This document shows, piece after piece, positions 20,201 through 27,755 of a stretch of DNA of 64,000 nt. Numbering within the stretch: position 1 is the stretch's first letter; every line of letters begins with the position of its first letter. Position numbers and translations under genes: made by a program. The notes beneath the pieces were generated by a model that had not been told where the DNA came from, searched no databases, and saw only the letters and a list, made by a program, of their open reading frames with translations. Source of the DNA: Paraburkholderia sp. BCC1884 (GTDB lineage: Bacteria > Pseudomonadota > Gammaproteobacteria > Burkholderiales > Burkholderiaceae). Location of the stretch: positions 1 through 64,000 of the forward strand of contig NZ_CAAJGL010000156.1 in assembly GCF_900996225.1 (NCBI RefSeq), given 5' to 3'.

Positions 20201-20421
20201 ATCTTGCGCAGGGCCGACATGTGCACCTGTAGATTGTTCTCTTCGACAATCGTGTCGGGCCACACCTGGTTGAGCAGTTCGTCTTTCGACACCAGGCCGC
20301 CTTTCGCGGCGATCAGCACGGTGAGTATGTCGAAGGCACGGCCGCCAAGCCGCACGAGTTGTCCATCGAGAAACAATTCTCGACTGGCGAGATCAACCTG
20401 AAGTGGGCCGATGCGAGTCAT
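17242..20421 (-). CDS. Giant winged-helix / STAND-type ATPase transcriptional regulator
   Basis: 1059 aa. An OmpR-type winged helix occupies residues 1-95 (LASRELFLDGQLVRLGGRAFD, ENNLQVHMSALRKML, SGRGYRF). A low-complexity repeat linker lies at about 104-155. The NTPase has Walker A GSGGIGKTR (about 202-210), Walker B FVLDNCEQVL and sensor ATSREPLR, then an arginine finger region and a long helical TPR-like C-terminus. Such proteins sense a ligand through the NTPase/TPR part and bind DNA as activators. The start at MTRIGPLQVD gives the usual winged-helix N-terminus. A 969-aa paralogue sits at 35814 on the other strand. Confidence 0.88.
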   Translation of the reverse strand: MTRIGPLQVDLASRELFLDGQLVRLGGRAFDILTVLIAAKGGLVSKDELLNQVWPDTIVEENNLQVHMSALRKMLGTHRELIQTVSGRGYRFVLRETSGIDADSLRESPLRESPLRESPLRESPPRETQPRESKSLDNKPRESMPRESMPRESMPSGMVERMPGHSIPNNLPANFQPLIGRDRAMRDLALTLASARLVTLIGSGGIGKTRLATEVARSLLAHFPDGVYLVSLASAEDAASVLAAFASSIGMSAASGQFTLARIRRELGEQRMLFVLDNCEQVLGPVAELAETLLNVNPALRILATSREPLRVVDESLYWVASLEVPGHDDQSEDVLQRSAVQLFLARARAMDARFSSDEHSIHLTGMVCRRLDGIPLAIELAAARAAILGIETLADHLDDRFNMLTGGNRTALPRHQTLKATLDWSHALLDDTERMTLRRLGVFVSSFTMEAAIAIAGGDALGEAEVIAAISGLVEKSLVVARMESSKASYRLLETTRAYAIQKLEDNAERRLVMLNHARYFASLVERDTASGTWTAQTDTDRWHQRMRDLLDDLRAALSWALSPKGDPVLGETLAVKVVALLYELSLVDECCAWARRALDIVAANHQGSSSGRYLRVRMQLLAALGSALVYVNGPTRETLGTWAEVLALAIALGESTFEARALWGMWNASQLSGAARNALAFAQRFASLAAETGDASNAVLADRLLGIASHYVGNQRQAQASIGQFLQRSDGLRHRLPLGRSIDQGLVGRATLARLRWLQGARDQALEIAAQCVAEACRQEQAIVTCYVLVEAEIPLALFAGKRARAAQAIALLQDVSARAGLGVSQACGRCFDEYLHSLDETGPARLAAFRAALDDLDALEYGASRAMLIAQYSLMLGRAGRREEGLATVVAALAQCDETGDHWYLVELRRVHGELLLMGYAGKPPPGNVATDAEACLSAAVDEALAQGCRSLQLRAATSLARLWHERGRSGEAVLLLQSACERLTEGLDWDDFEDATRLLRVVGASAAAPAQRAGHASSGRHVGEAARKPKPAWPGEVAGPFGEPPSEEIGERCPG
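19957..20112 (-). repeat. In-frame 15-bp tandem repeats in the regulator linker
   Basis: The DNA repeats a 15-base unit (agcggactctcgcga and variants) four times, giving RESPL units. After a degenerate stretch, a second 15-base family gives three RESMP units. All copies keep the reading frame. The stretch joins the DNA-binding domain to the ATPase domain, so copy changes would alter only linker length. The paralogue at 35814 lacks it. Confidence 0.85.
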
Positions 20422-20616
20422 TGCCAGAGTATCCAGGGCGCAGCGGGTGGAAAAACCACTGAGTACCGACCGCTCAGCGTTGAGTCCCCGAAGTCTAGAC
20501 CAATGGCGATTGGGCATGCGCGGAAAAAACTGAACCGATTGTTCAAATTTTTTGTACTAAGCCCCTTTGCCCCAAGGCCGTTCCAGGCGGCTGCGTCGCC
20601 GCACCGAGCCTCCCGC

Positions 20617-20658
20617 GCGAGGCTTTGTCGAGCGAGGCTTTCTTTAGCGAGCCTCTCT
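20617..20658. repeat. Short direct and inverted repeats 3' of the DUF3331 gene
   Basis: gcgaggcttt occurs at 20617 and again 15 bases later, followed by a partial third copy. GAGGCT (20634-20639) and AGCCTC (20650-20655) can pair across a 10-base loop. It lies immediately after the DUF3331 stop codon on the minus strand, so it may act as a weak terminator or transcript stabiliser. Confidence 0.45.
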
Positions 20659-21189
20659 TTAGCGCACGTCGCCGTGCCATGCGACAGCAGCCATCACTTC
20701 GATCACGGAGGCGAGAATCATCGCGCCGGCGTTCGCCGGCACCGCGCTGCGCACTCTCGGTTTGTAGATCGCATCGTCGCGGCGGATCGGCGCGCCGCTC
20801 ACCGCGCAGCGTCCCTTCACACGCGCACGGCAACTGATCCACACCTGATCGACATAACGGCAACGAGTGGCGTCCTGCCACAGCACGGCAATCGACGATT
20901 CGGACAGGCGCTCGATCACTTCGATCTGCACGTGAAGCGACGGCATCTGCATGGCAGCGCGATTGACCGGCCGCTTCAGATACGCCTCACCCTCGGCTTC
21001 GCTGCGATAACCGGCCAGCAGCCGGTTGATTACGTGGTCCCAGACCGGGGCGCGGCCGGCATCGAGTGCATCGCGCGTATCGAGCAAAGGTGCCGCGTTG
21101 TCGCGCGGCGAGCAGTAACTCTCGTGATGCATCCGCGCTTCCTGCCGAACCGCATCCGGACGTTGCTTCAAGGGCGTTTCGATCTGCAT
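20659..21189 (-). CDS. DUF3331-domain protein
   Basis: 176 aa, matching the DUF3331 family found mainly in Burkholderiales: VIERLSESSIAVLWQDATRCRYVDQVW followed by CRARVKGRCAVSGAPIRRDDAIYKP, in which spaced cysteines suggest a small metal-binding treble-clef-like module. AGGAG sits 8 bases before the ATG. No biochemical role is known for the family. It is the last gene of the long minus-strand run before the giant regulator. Confidence 0.75.
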   Translation of the reverse strand: MQIETPLKQRPDAVRQEARMHHESYCSPRDNAAPLLDTRDALDAGRAPVWDHVINRLLAGYRSEAEGEAYLKRPVNRAAMQMPSLHVQIEVIERLSESSIAVLWQDATRCRYVDQVWISCRARVKGRCAVSGAPIRRDDAIYKPRVRSAVPANAGAMILASVIEVMAAVAWHGDVR

Positions 21190-21280
21190 CGTGCTTCTCC
21201 TGAAGGACTTGCGCCTTGCCGCGAAGGCCGCCGCGCGGCCCCGCTATTCGTCGTGCGTCGACAAGCCGTGCGCGTGATGG

Positions 21281-22273
21281 TCATGGCCCCGGTACCGCCG
21301 AGTAGTTGACCGGCACCCATTCATACTGATTGCCGTTCTTTCTGATGTGCCCGAGGCCCGGGAAAGCAATATGCGCCGCCCCGATCAGATAACCCTTCTG
21401 CGCCGCGAGATTGAAGGCCATGCGGCGCGAGCGTTGCGCATCCGTGGCACTGGTGTCGTATTCGACCGAAGCCTTCGGATTGCGCAACTGGATCGCCGCC
21501 ACATGCACGATATCGCCCCACACCAGCAGGTCTTTGCCGTCGCTCTCCACGAGATAGCCGGTGTGGCCCGGCGTATGGCCGGGCAACGCGACCGCGCGGA
21601 TACCGGACTCGAGTTCGGGTTCGCCGGTGAAAGGCACGAAGCGTCCAGCCGCTTTATAAGGCGCCACGGTGGCGATGGCCGCGTCGAAGAACGTGCTCAG
21701 AAAAGCCGGGGCCGTGGTCTTGTTCGCCGGATTCAGCCAATAGTCGGCTTCGGTCTGGCTGACGCGCACTACTGCATTCGGAAATGCCATCGCGCCGTTC
21801 GTTACGATGCCGCCGACATGATCCTTGTGCAGATGCGTGAGCAGCACCTCGTCGATCTGCTCCGGCTGATAGCCCGAAGCACGGAGATTGGCGAGCAGCT
21901 TGCCGCAGCAGTCGCCATACAACACGCCCGCGCCGGTATCGATCAGGATCAGCTTCGAGCCCGTGTTGATCAGAAAGGCATTGATGGAGCCTTGCACCGG
22001 CGTCTGCAGAAAGTCACGCGTCAGATCGCGGGCGATCTCGGCCTTCGGGATGTCCTGCACCACCGTGTCGATCGGAAACGGATGCGTGCCGTCGGACAGC
22101 GCAGTCACTTCGAAACTGCCCAGCATGATCCGGTAAAAGCCCGGCGCCTGCGTTTTGACCTGCGGCGCGGCGGCCCACGCCGCCCCGCTCCAGACGCTCG
22201 CCACAACGCTCAATACGAGCATGCACCGCGTCAGCGCCTGCATGACCCATTTGCGTTGAATCCCTTTCATCAT
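21281..22273 (-). CDS. Secreted metallo-beta-lactamase-fold hydrolase
   Basis: 330 aa with a signal peptide (CMLVLSVVASVWSGAAWA). The MBL motif LLTHLHKDHVGG gives the HxHxDH dinuclear zinc site, ALPGHTPGHTGYLV the next histidine ligand, LLVWGDIVH the bridging aspartate and GAAHIAFPGLGH the last histidine. This arrangement is close to lactonase-type MBL proteins such as quorum-quenching enzymes and methyl parathion hydrolase; the substrate is unknown. Two adjacent ATG codons start the gene; the first has GAGG upstream. Confidence 0.85.
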   Translation of the reverse strand: MMKGIQRKWVMQALTRCMLVLSVVASVWSGAAWAAAPQVKTQAPGFYRIMLGSFEVTALSDGTHPFPIDTVVQDIPKAEIARDLTRDFLQTPVQGSINAFLINTGSKLILIDTGAGVLYGDCCGKLLANLRASGYQPEQIDEVLLTHLHKDHVGGIVTNGAMAFPNAVVRVSQTEADYWLNPANKTTAPAFLSTFFDAAIATVAPYKAAGRFVPFTGEPELESGIRAVALPGHTPGHTGYLVESDGKDLLVWGDIVHVAAIQLRNPKASVEYDTSATDAQRSRRMAFNLAAQKGYLIGAAHIAFPGLGHIRKNGNQYEWVPVNYSAVPGP

Positions 22274-22347
22274 CTGATTGCCTCGATCTTGCCGTGTTGA
22301 TGGAAAAAGCATAGCGGCCGATCGCTCGGCACACCCGCTAATTTTTC

Positions 22348-24078
22348 TTAAACGTCCTGAGTGGATAGCGTGGCCAGTTCGCTCAGATACGCGTGAATCT
22401 GCGCGACCACCGCCGCGCCGTCGCCGACCGCTGCGGCCACACGCTTGGCGGATTCCGAGCGCACGTCGCCGACCGCGAACATGCCCGGCACGCTGGTTTC
22501 CAGCGGAAAGCGCGCCCGTGCATTGGCGTGGCCATGTTCGCTGCGCGCAAAGCCGGTCACCACGAAGCCGCGGTTGTCGAGTTCCACGCCGCTCGATCCG
22601 AGCCAATCCGTCTTCGGGTCCGCGCCGATGAAGAGGAACAGATGGCGCGAAGCCAGCACTTCATCGCGGCCTTCGTCCTCGTGGCGCACATGCAGATGCG
22701 TGAGGCCGGCCTCGTCGCCTTCGAGCGAACGCAGCGTGCAGGCATTGCAGAGCGTGACGTTGGGCAGCGAGGCGATCCGGTCGATCAGGTACTTCGACAT
22801 GCTCGCGCTCAGGTCCTTGCCGCGAATCAGCACACGAATGCTGCGCGCGAAGTTGGCGAGGAACACGACCGCCTGGCCCGCGGAATTGCCGCCGCCCATC
22901 AGCACGACGTCCTGGTCCTTGACGAGCTTCGCTTCGATTGTCGACGCCCAATAGTACGTACCGCGTCCTTCGAAACTCTCGAAGCCGGCCACCGTCGGCT
23001 GGCGATACGCTGCGCCGCTGGCGACCACCACCGTGCGCGCGTTGATCGACTGGCCGTCGAACAGCGTCAGCACGAAACGGTCTTCGTCACGCGTCACACA
23101 GGTGACCTTGCCGGGAATCGCCAGATGCGCGCCGAACTTTTGCGCCTGCTGAAACGCGCGCGCGGCCAGCGCCTGGCCCGAAATGCCGGTCGGAAAGCCC
23201 AGATAATTTTCGATGCGCGAACTGGCGCCGGCCTGCCCGCCTGGCGCGCGCTGATCGAACACCGCCACGGACAGGCCTTCGGTCGCCGCATACACGGCGG
23301 CCGCGAGTCCCGCCGGTCCCGCGCCGACGATCGCCACATCGTAGACATGCGAGCGCTCGAAAGTCGGCACGAGTCCGAGGCAGGACGCGAGTTGCGCCTC
23401 GTCCGGCGCGCGCAGCACATGACCGTTCGGGCAGAACACGAGCGGAAAATCGCCGGGCCCGGTGGTGATGCCGCCCAGCAGCGTGACGGCCTCGGGATCG
23501 GTTCGCGCGTCGATCACCATGGCCGGATAGGCATTGCGGCGCAGGAAACCTTGCAAGGCGACGAGGCGCGCATCGTCGCCGTTGCCGACGATGATTGGCC
23601 CGAGCCGCTGTTCGATCAACCCGAGCCGCCGCAGAATCAGTGCACGCATGATGTGCTCGCCCAGTTGCGCATCGGCGACGATCAACGCGCGCAAGCGGTC
23701 CGGCTCGATCACGAGCGTTTCTACATCGGTCAGCGCGACGCCGTCGATCAGCGCGGGCTTGCCGGAGAGTTGCGCCATCTCCGCCATGAAGTGACCGTCT
23801 TCGTGTTCGGTGACGAGCGTCGAGCGGCCGAAGCTGTCGCGCGAAAAGATCCGCACCCGTCCTTGCAGCAACACGAACAGGCCGAGCGCGACCTCGCCGG
23901 TCTGGAAGATCATCTCGCCGGCCTTGAACGACATCGGCATGGCGAAGCGTCGCAGGCTCTGGATTTCCGCAGCCGACAGGCGCGGGAACATCTGATGCTG
24001 GCGGTATTCCAGCGAAGAAAACGGCAGCTCGAGTTCGGACGGAGCAACCGCGCCGAACGATTCTTCTGGCGTACGCAT
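22348..24078 (-). CDS. Cyclic-nucleotide-binding domain fused to thioredoxin-reductase-like flavoprotein lacking CxxC
   Basis: 576 aa. A CAP_ED/cNMP-binding barrel spans about 30-150, a glutaredoxin-like segment about 165-235, then a two-dinucleotide-fold reductase with FAD motif IVGAGPAGLAAA (about 250), second motif VLMGGGNSAGQA (about 393) and the FAD closing motif GMFAVGDVR. Where thioredoxin reductase has its redox CATC, this protein has WAST (about 377-380), so it cannot pass electrons through a CxxC. Relatives are annotated FAD-dependent oxidoreductase or thioredoxin reductase. It probably oxidises NAD(P)H under control of a nucleotide or membrane signal. Confidence 0.85.
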   Translation of the reverse strand: MRTPEESFGAVAPSELELPFSSLEYRQHQMFPRLSAAEIQSLRRFAMPMSFKAGEMIFQTGEVALGLFVLLQGRVRIFSRDSFGRSTLVTEHEDGHFMAEMAQLSGKPALIDGVALTDVETLVIEPDRLRALIVADAQLGEHIMRALILRRLGLIEQRLGPIIVGNGDDARLVALQGFLRRNAYPAMVIDARTDPEAVTLLGGITTGPGDFPLVFCPNGHVLRAPDEAQLASCLGLVPTFERSHVYDVAIVGAGPAGLAAAVYAATEGLSVAVFDQRAPGGQAGASSRIENYLGFPTGISGQALAARAFQQAQKFGAHLAIPGKVTCVTRDEDRFVLTLFDGQSINARTVVVASGAAYRQPTVAGFESFEGRGTYYWASTIEAKLVKDQDVVLMGGGNSAGQAVVFLANFARSIRVLIRGKDLSASMSKYLIDRIASLPNVTLCNACTLRSLEGDEAGLTHLHVRHEDEGRDEVLASRHLFLFIGADPKTDWLGSSGVELDNRGFVVTGFARSEHGHANARARFPLETSVPGMFAVGDVRSESAKRVAAAVGDGAAVVAQIHAYLSELATLSTQDV

Positions 24079-24129
24079 ATCAAAGACCTCTCTAATCCAT
24101 CGGACGGGTGGCAGGCGCGCAGCCGCCTG

Positions 24130-25725
24130 CTACCAGCCGAATTTCAGTTCCGCGCCGACATAGTCGGCGTTGCGCGCACCCAGCGCGCGCAGCGAGGGCC
24201 CGACCTGAAAATGCACGGCTTCGAGCGCCGCGGCGAGATTCGCCGTCACTGCATAATCGGCACGAAGCTGCGTATAGAAGCCGGTCCAGCGACTGCCGTG
24301 GCCAGCCGTCCCCGGCACGACGGCCGAGCCTTGCTGGTACACCGCATCGGCGGTGGTTTCGCGCCATTGAAGACCGACGCCCGCGAGCAGCGAGAGCTTG
24401 CTGTTCGGTTTGACGATCAGCGTGGGCTTCACGTGAATCAGGTTGGCGTAGCCGGTGTAGCCCGCCAGCGCGAAGTAGTAGCCATTCGGAAAAAGCGGGT
24501 TGAAGGTACCGATCCGGCCATCGCCGGGATGGCTGTCGCCCGAGGCGGCGTCCACCTGAATGCCCAGACGCGGCGTCCACGGCACCGAGGCCAGCGTGTA
24601 GCCGGCGAGCGAACCCACCGCCCATGCGCCGATCGTCTTGCTGCCGACATGCCCCGACTGATACATCCCTTCCATGTCCCAGTCGATGTGATTGACCGAG
24701 CCCGCGTAGCGCGTATCGAACACGTCGCGATGCTCGTCGCCGGCCGCGTCGAGGAAATGCGCGTTGTTGCGGTTGTAGCGCGAGTAATACGCCGACAGGT
24801 CGCCCGGCCCGATGTTCTTGTGCTCCACCCGCACGCCGCTGAAGGTCAGGTCGCGATTGGAGACGTCGTCGAAATCCGAGTTGTCGCGGTATTGCACGGG
24901 CTGTGATGCGTAGGCGATCCAGCGCCATGGGCCGGTTTCATAGTCGGCCCAGATCGCGTCGAAGGCCTGCCGCACGTTCGGGCCGTCGCGCACGGACACG
25001 AAGCGCTGCAAGTCGAACGCCATCTCCTGACGGCCGACGCGGAATTTCACGGTGCCCGGTCCCAGCGGTTCGGTGATCGCGACAAACGCCTGACGCAGGT
25101 CGAGCGGGTTCTTGTCGACCGGCGAGACGTTGTCCTTGCCGTAAGGCTGCGCGCTCTCGAACTGCGTGAAGATCTGCACGTGCGGGCCGAGGTGCACATC
25201 GGCATGCACTTCCAGCCGCTGCAGCAGGTAGGTGTCGTCATGGCCCGAACCGAGACCGAAGAGCGGCGCGTCGTTGATCTCCAGCCGCTCGCGCAGAATC
25301 ATGCCGAGCGAAATGTAGGCATCGGGGTTGCCGAACAGCGGGATATATTTCAGCGAATCGAGCGGCTTTTTCGGCACGCACGGATTGGCGAGCACCGACC
25401 AGTTTTCCTGCCAGCGATTGAACATGATGGCCGGACGCGCACAGGACGTGTCCGCCACGGCGGGCACGGTCGGGCCGGACGTCACGATCGCCGGGGCGGT
25501 GGTCGTGCCGGTCGTGCTGATCGTGCTGGTGTCGTCGGCGCTGCCGAGTGCGGTGTCCGCCGCCGAGGCGGGCAGCGCAGCCGCCAGCCCCGTGCTGAGC
25601 AGCAAGGCACGCGCGGCGCGCAGCGCCGAGCCTTGCCCTGGCCGCCCACGCGACTTCAGTGCGCGCAAGGCGTTCAACCGCCTGGGAAGTACGGGCGGCT
25701 TCGCGGCGGCGGCGTTACTCGCCAT
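24130..25725 (-). CDS. Alginate-export (AlgE-like) outer-membrane porin
   Basis: 531 aa. A signal sequence (about 40-56, ALLLSTGLAAALPASA) is followed by a threonine-rich stretch and then a beta-barrel pattern with alternating aromatic residues. Segments such as RERLEINDAPLFGLG, FTQFESAQPYGKD and KFRVGRQEMAFDLQRF fit the alginate_exp family, and the protein ends in FGW as outer-membrane barrels do. Its ATG overlaps the end of the upstream gene by 11 bases, so it is translationally coupled. The N-terminus is long before the signal peptide, so the true start could be further in. Likely cargo: the small molecule handled by this island. Confidence 0.8.
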   Translation of the reverse strand: MASNAAAAKPPVLPRRLNALRALKSRGRPGQGSALRAARALLLSTGLAAALPASAADTALGSADDTSTISTTGTTTAPAIVTSGPTVPAVADTSCARPAIMFNRWQENWSVLANPCVPKKPLDSLKYIPLFGNPDAYISLGMILRERLEINDAPLFGLGSGHDDTYLLQRLEVHADVHLGPHVQIFTQFESAQPYGKDNVSPVDKNPLDLRQAFVAITEPLGPGTVKFRVGRQEMAFDLQRFVSVRDGPNVRQAFDAIWADYETGPWRWIAYASQPVQYRDNSDFDDVSNRDLTFSGVRVEHKNIGPGDLSAYYSRYNRNNAHFLDAAGDEHRDVFDTRYAGSVNHIDWDMEGMYQSGHVGSKTIGAWAVGSLAGYTLASVPWTPRLGIQVDAASGDSHPGDGRIGTFNPLFPNGYYFALAGYTGYANLIHVKPTLIVKPNSKLSLLAGVGLQWRETTADAVYQQGSAVVPGTAGHGSRWTGFYTQLRADYAVTANLAAALEAVHFQVGPSLRALGARNADYVGAELKFGW

Positions 25726-26665
25726 CGTGCACTTCGGCGATATAACCGCCCGGGAATTCGAGCACCGCCGTCTTGCCGGACTCGCTGCTATACGGCGCGT
25801 ACAACACCTTCGCGCCAGCCGCTTGCGCACGCTCGAGCGTCTGCGCCAGGTCGTCGACGCCGTAGCCCGTGGTCTCACGTCCGAACGGGAACGGCAGCTT
25901 GCCGTCCGTCACGAACACGACCATGCGGCCGAAGCCCGAATTGATGCGGATCTCGCGGATCGTCTCGCCCGGACGGCCGATCACCCCGGCATCCGCACGC
26001 GGATTGTCCGACACCACCTTACCGTGCGAGAAGTGCACCCAGCGGCGCACGAAGTTGTTCGCTTCGTAGCGCGACACATACACGCGGTTGTCCGGCACGC
26101 TGTGCAGCGGCGCGTAGTCCGGCGCCTTGGTGTGCCAGTACAGCTGCATCGTCAGACCGCCCGGCCACTGGATCACCGCGTCCTTGCCGATCGGATCGTC
26201 GAAGCTGTCGACCAGCACGTCGGCGCCGGCCGCACGCGCCGCCTTGATGGCCTGATCGATATTCGTGACCAGATAGCCGGTGCGTTCATTGCCGAACGGA
26301 GATGGAATCGGCGTCTCGAAGCCGAACACCGACAGCATGCCGACCGGCGTCTGCACGTATTGCGAGGCCGTCTTGCTCGGCGTCGGCGTGACGGTGAACA
26401 CCGCTCGCGGCGACGCCTTGCCGCCGAAGGTGGCGATGAAGCTGTTGACGAAGGCGTCGAGGTCGGCGTCGGCCACATACACGTGAGTGGTGTCGTACTG
26501 CGGGCCGACCGAGACATCGGGCTGCCGCGCGGACATTGCCGCTTTGCCGGTCGGAACTTCGGGCGGCCCGGCATCGGCATACGCCGACACGGCCGGCGCG
26601 AGGCCGACCAGGAGCGCCGCGCACAGGACGGCGAGCGGACGAAGGCGCTGAAGCGAAGAGAACAT
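25715..26665 (-). CDS. Exported glyoxalase/VOC-fold protein
   Basis: 316 aa with a signal peptide (LAVLCAALLVGLAPAVSAYA). Two VOC-type beta-alpha-beta-beta-beta repeats are seen: TTHVYVADADLDAFVNSFI with ERTGYLVTNIDQAIKAARAAGADVL, and EIRINSGFGRMVVFVTDG with TTGYGVDDLAQTLERAQAAGAKVL. VOC proteins use a divalent metal for isomerisation, dioxygenation or binding. Export to the periplasm is uncommon for the fold. It is coupled to the alginate-export porin gene. Confidence 0.78.
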   Translation of the reverse strand: MFSSLQRLRPLAVLCAALLVGLAPAVSAYADAGPPEVPTGKAAMSARQPDVSVGPQYDTTHVYVADADLDAFVNSFIATFGGKASPRAVFTVTPTPSKTASQYVQTPVGMLSVFGFETPIPSPFGNERTGYLVTNIDQAIKAARAAGADVLVDSFDDPIGKDAVIQWPGGLTMQLYWHTKAPDYAPLHSVPDNRVYVSRYEANNFVRRWVHFSHGKVVSDNPRADAGVIGRPGETIREIRINSGFGRMVVFVTDGKLPFPFGRETTGYGVDDLAQTLERAQAAGAKVLYAPYSSESGKTAVLEFPGGYIAEVHDGE

Positions 26666-26739
26666 GTGATTACCCACTAGTGTTAGCAAGAGTTGAAATC
26701 TGGTACGCGCCATGAAAGCACCGCGCGGACAGCAAACGG

Positions 26740-26991
26740 TCAGCCGCCCTCTTTGGTGGCGCCGGGCGTGGCCGGCTTGGGCGCGGCGGCGCCCTTGAGC
26801 GGGTCCGCAACCTGCACCGTCGATGTCTGCGCGAACAGCTGCGCCTTGACGACCGGGATGGCGTGCTCGCCGAGCACCATGCCGAGCAGACCGGCCAGCG
26901 CGATCAGCGGCGGCGCCGGCGACTGCACCTTGAGCAGCCAGTAGAGCAGTCCGACGCCGAAGCCGACGCCCAATGAAATGATGTAGCCCAT
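26740..26991 (-). CDS. XapX-domain small membrane protein
   Basis: 83 aa. Two membrane helices (YIISLGVGFGVGLLYWLL and PLIALAGLLGMVLGEHAI) separated by KVQSPAPP form the XapX/DUF1427 domain; the tail is rich in Ala, Pro and Thr. Function is unknown; family members cluster with xanthine or hydrolase genes. It lies between the VOC protein and the HD-domain gene. Confidence 0.78.
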   Translation of the reverse strand: MGYIISLGVGFGVGLLYWLLKVQSPAPPLIALAGLLGMVLGEHAIPVVKAQLFAQTSTVQVADPLKGAAAPKPATPGATKEGG

Positions 26992-27032
26992 TCTGATTTC
27001 CTTTTGATACCCGTCATACGCGGCAAGCCGCG

Positions 27033-27674
27033 TCAAGTCGGCCAGTCCGAACCCAGCACCAACCCGCAGAAATTCAGGCGGCGGTAGTTCGGATCCCAGC
27101 GGTCCAGCACATCGGCATTGATGGTGCCGAACGTCGTTTCCGGCCGATTCGCCATACCCAGCGCGTAGGCCTCGATGATCTGTTTCTTGAAGGTGGATTC
27201 ACGCGGAAACGCCTGCACCACGTCGTCGCGCTGTTGCGCGGTGAAGTCGTGATAGCCCGCGCCGCGCACGTCCATCTGAATCCCCGCGCTCATCAGCGCC
27301 ACCAGCGGCGTCATGTGTTCCGGCACACCCGGTGTGGTGTGCAGCGCAATCGCCGCCCAGACTTCCTTGATGGCACTGGCGGATGCGCCTTGCTGAAGCA
27401 TGAAGTCGCGCGCCTCGTTCGCACCGTCCACTTCGAAGCGGTGCGGCGAACGCGCATACCGTGCATCCAGCCCGGCGTTGTGAAACAGCGCGCCGACATA
27501 AAGCAGTTCCGCGTCGAACTCGCACTGTTCGCGATGACCCGTCAGCGCACCGAACAGAAACGCCCGCAGCGCGTGATGGAACATCAATTCGGACTGCGTT
27601 GCGCGGATCCGCCCGGTCGCGGCCCGTGCCATCGGTCCGTCGGGAAACTCGATGCCGGCAATGCTTTGTTTCAT
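27033..27674 (-). CDS. HD-domain protein of cyanamide-hydratase-like family with altered HD motif
   Basis: 213 aa, collinear with the HD family that includes cyanamide hydratase-like proteins: MFHHALRAFLFG (first His), ELLYVGALFHNAGL and the later VWAAIALHTTPG and GIQMDVRGAGYHDFT. The defining His-Asp pair reads His65-Asn66, so one metal-bridging Asp is replaced. The enzyme may be inactive, may use one metal, or may act as a hydratase rather than a phosphohydrolase. It is followed downstream by the XapX gene. Confidence 0.78.
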   Translation of the reverse strand: MKQSIAGIEFPDGPMARAATGRIRATQSELMFHHALRAFLFGALTGHREQCEFDAELLYVGALFHNAGLDARYARSPHRFEVDGANEARDFMLQQGASASAIKEVWAAIALHTTPGVPEHMTPLVALMSAGIQMDVRGAGYHDFTAQQRDDVVQAFPRESTFKKQIIEAYALGMANRPETTFGTINADVLDRWDPNYRRLNFCGLVLGSDWPT

Positions 27675-27755
27675 GTCACCGCCTCCCTCTCGGACTGGCG
27701 CTACGGGGTATCTATGGCCCGGCCATCCGGCCGGACCTCGCGATCGTGCGAACCT

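Noticed and set aside
22338..22352. Third CTTAAA direct repeat near the MBL gene
   Set aside because: Only one good half (22347-22352) exists; the other is degenerate and off the 10-base spacing, and it overlaps the flavoprotein stop codon, so it was not annotated as an operator.
22393..24906. Long plus-strand open frame (837 codons) opposite the flavoprotein and porin genes
   Set aside because: It is arginine/histidine-rich with no domain, spans two real minus-strand genes and reflects the high GC third-codon bias of the opposite strand.
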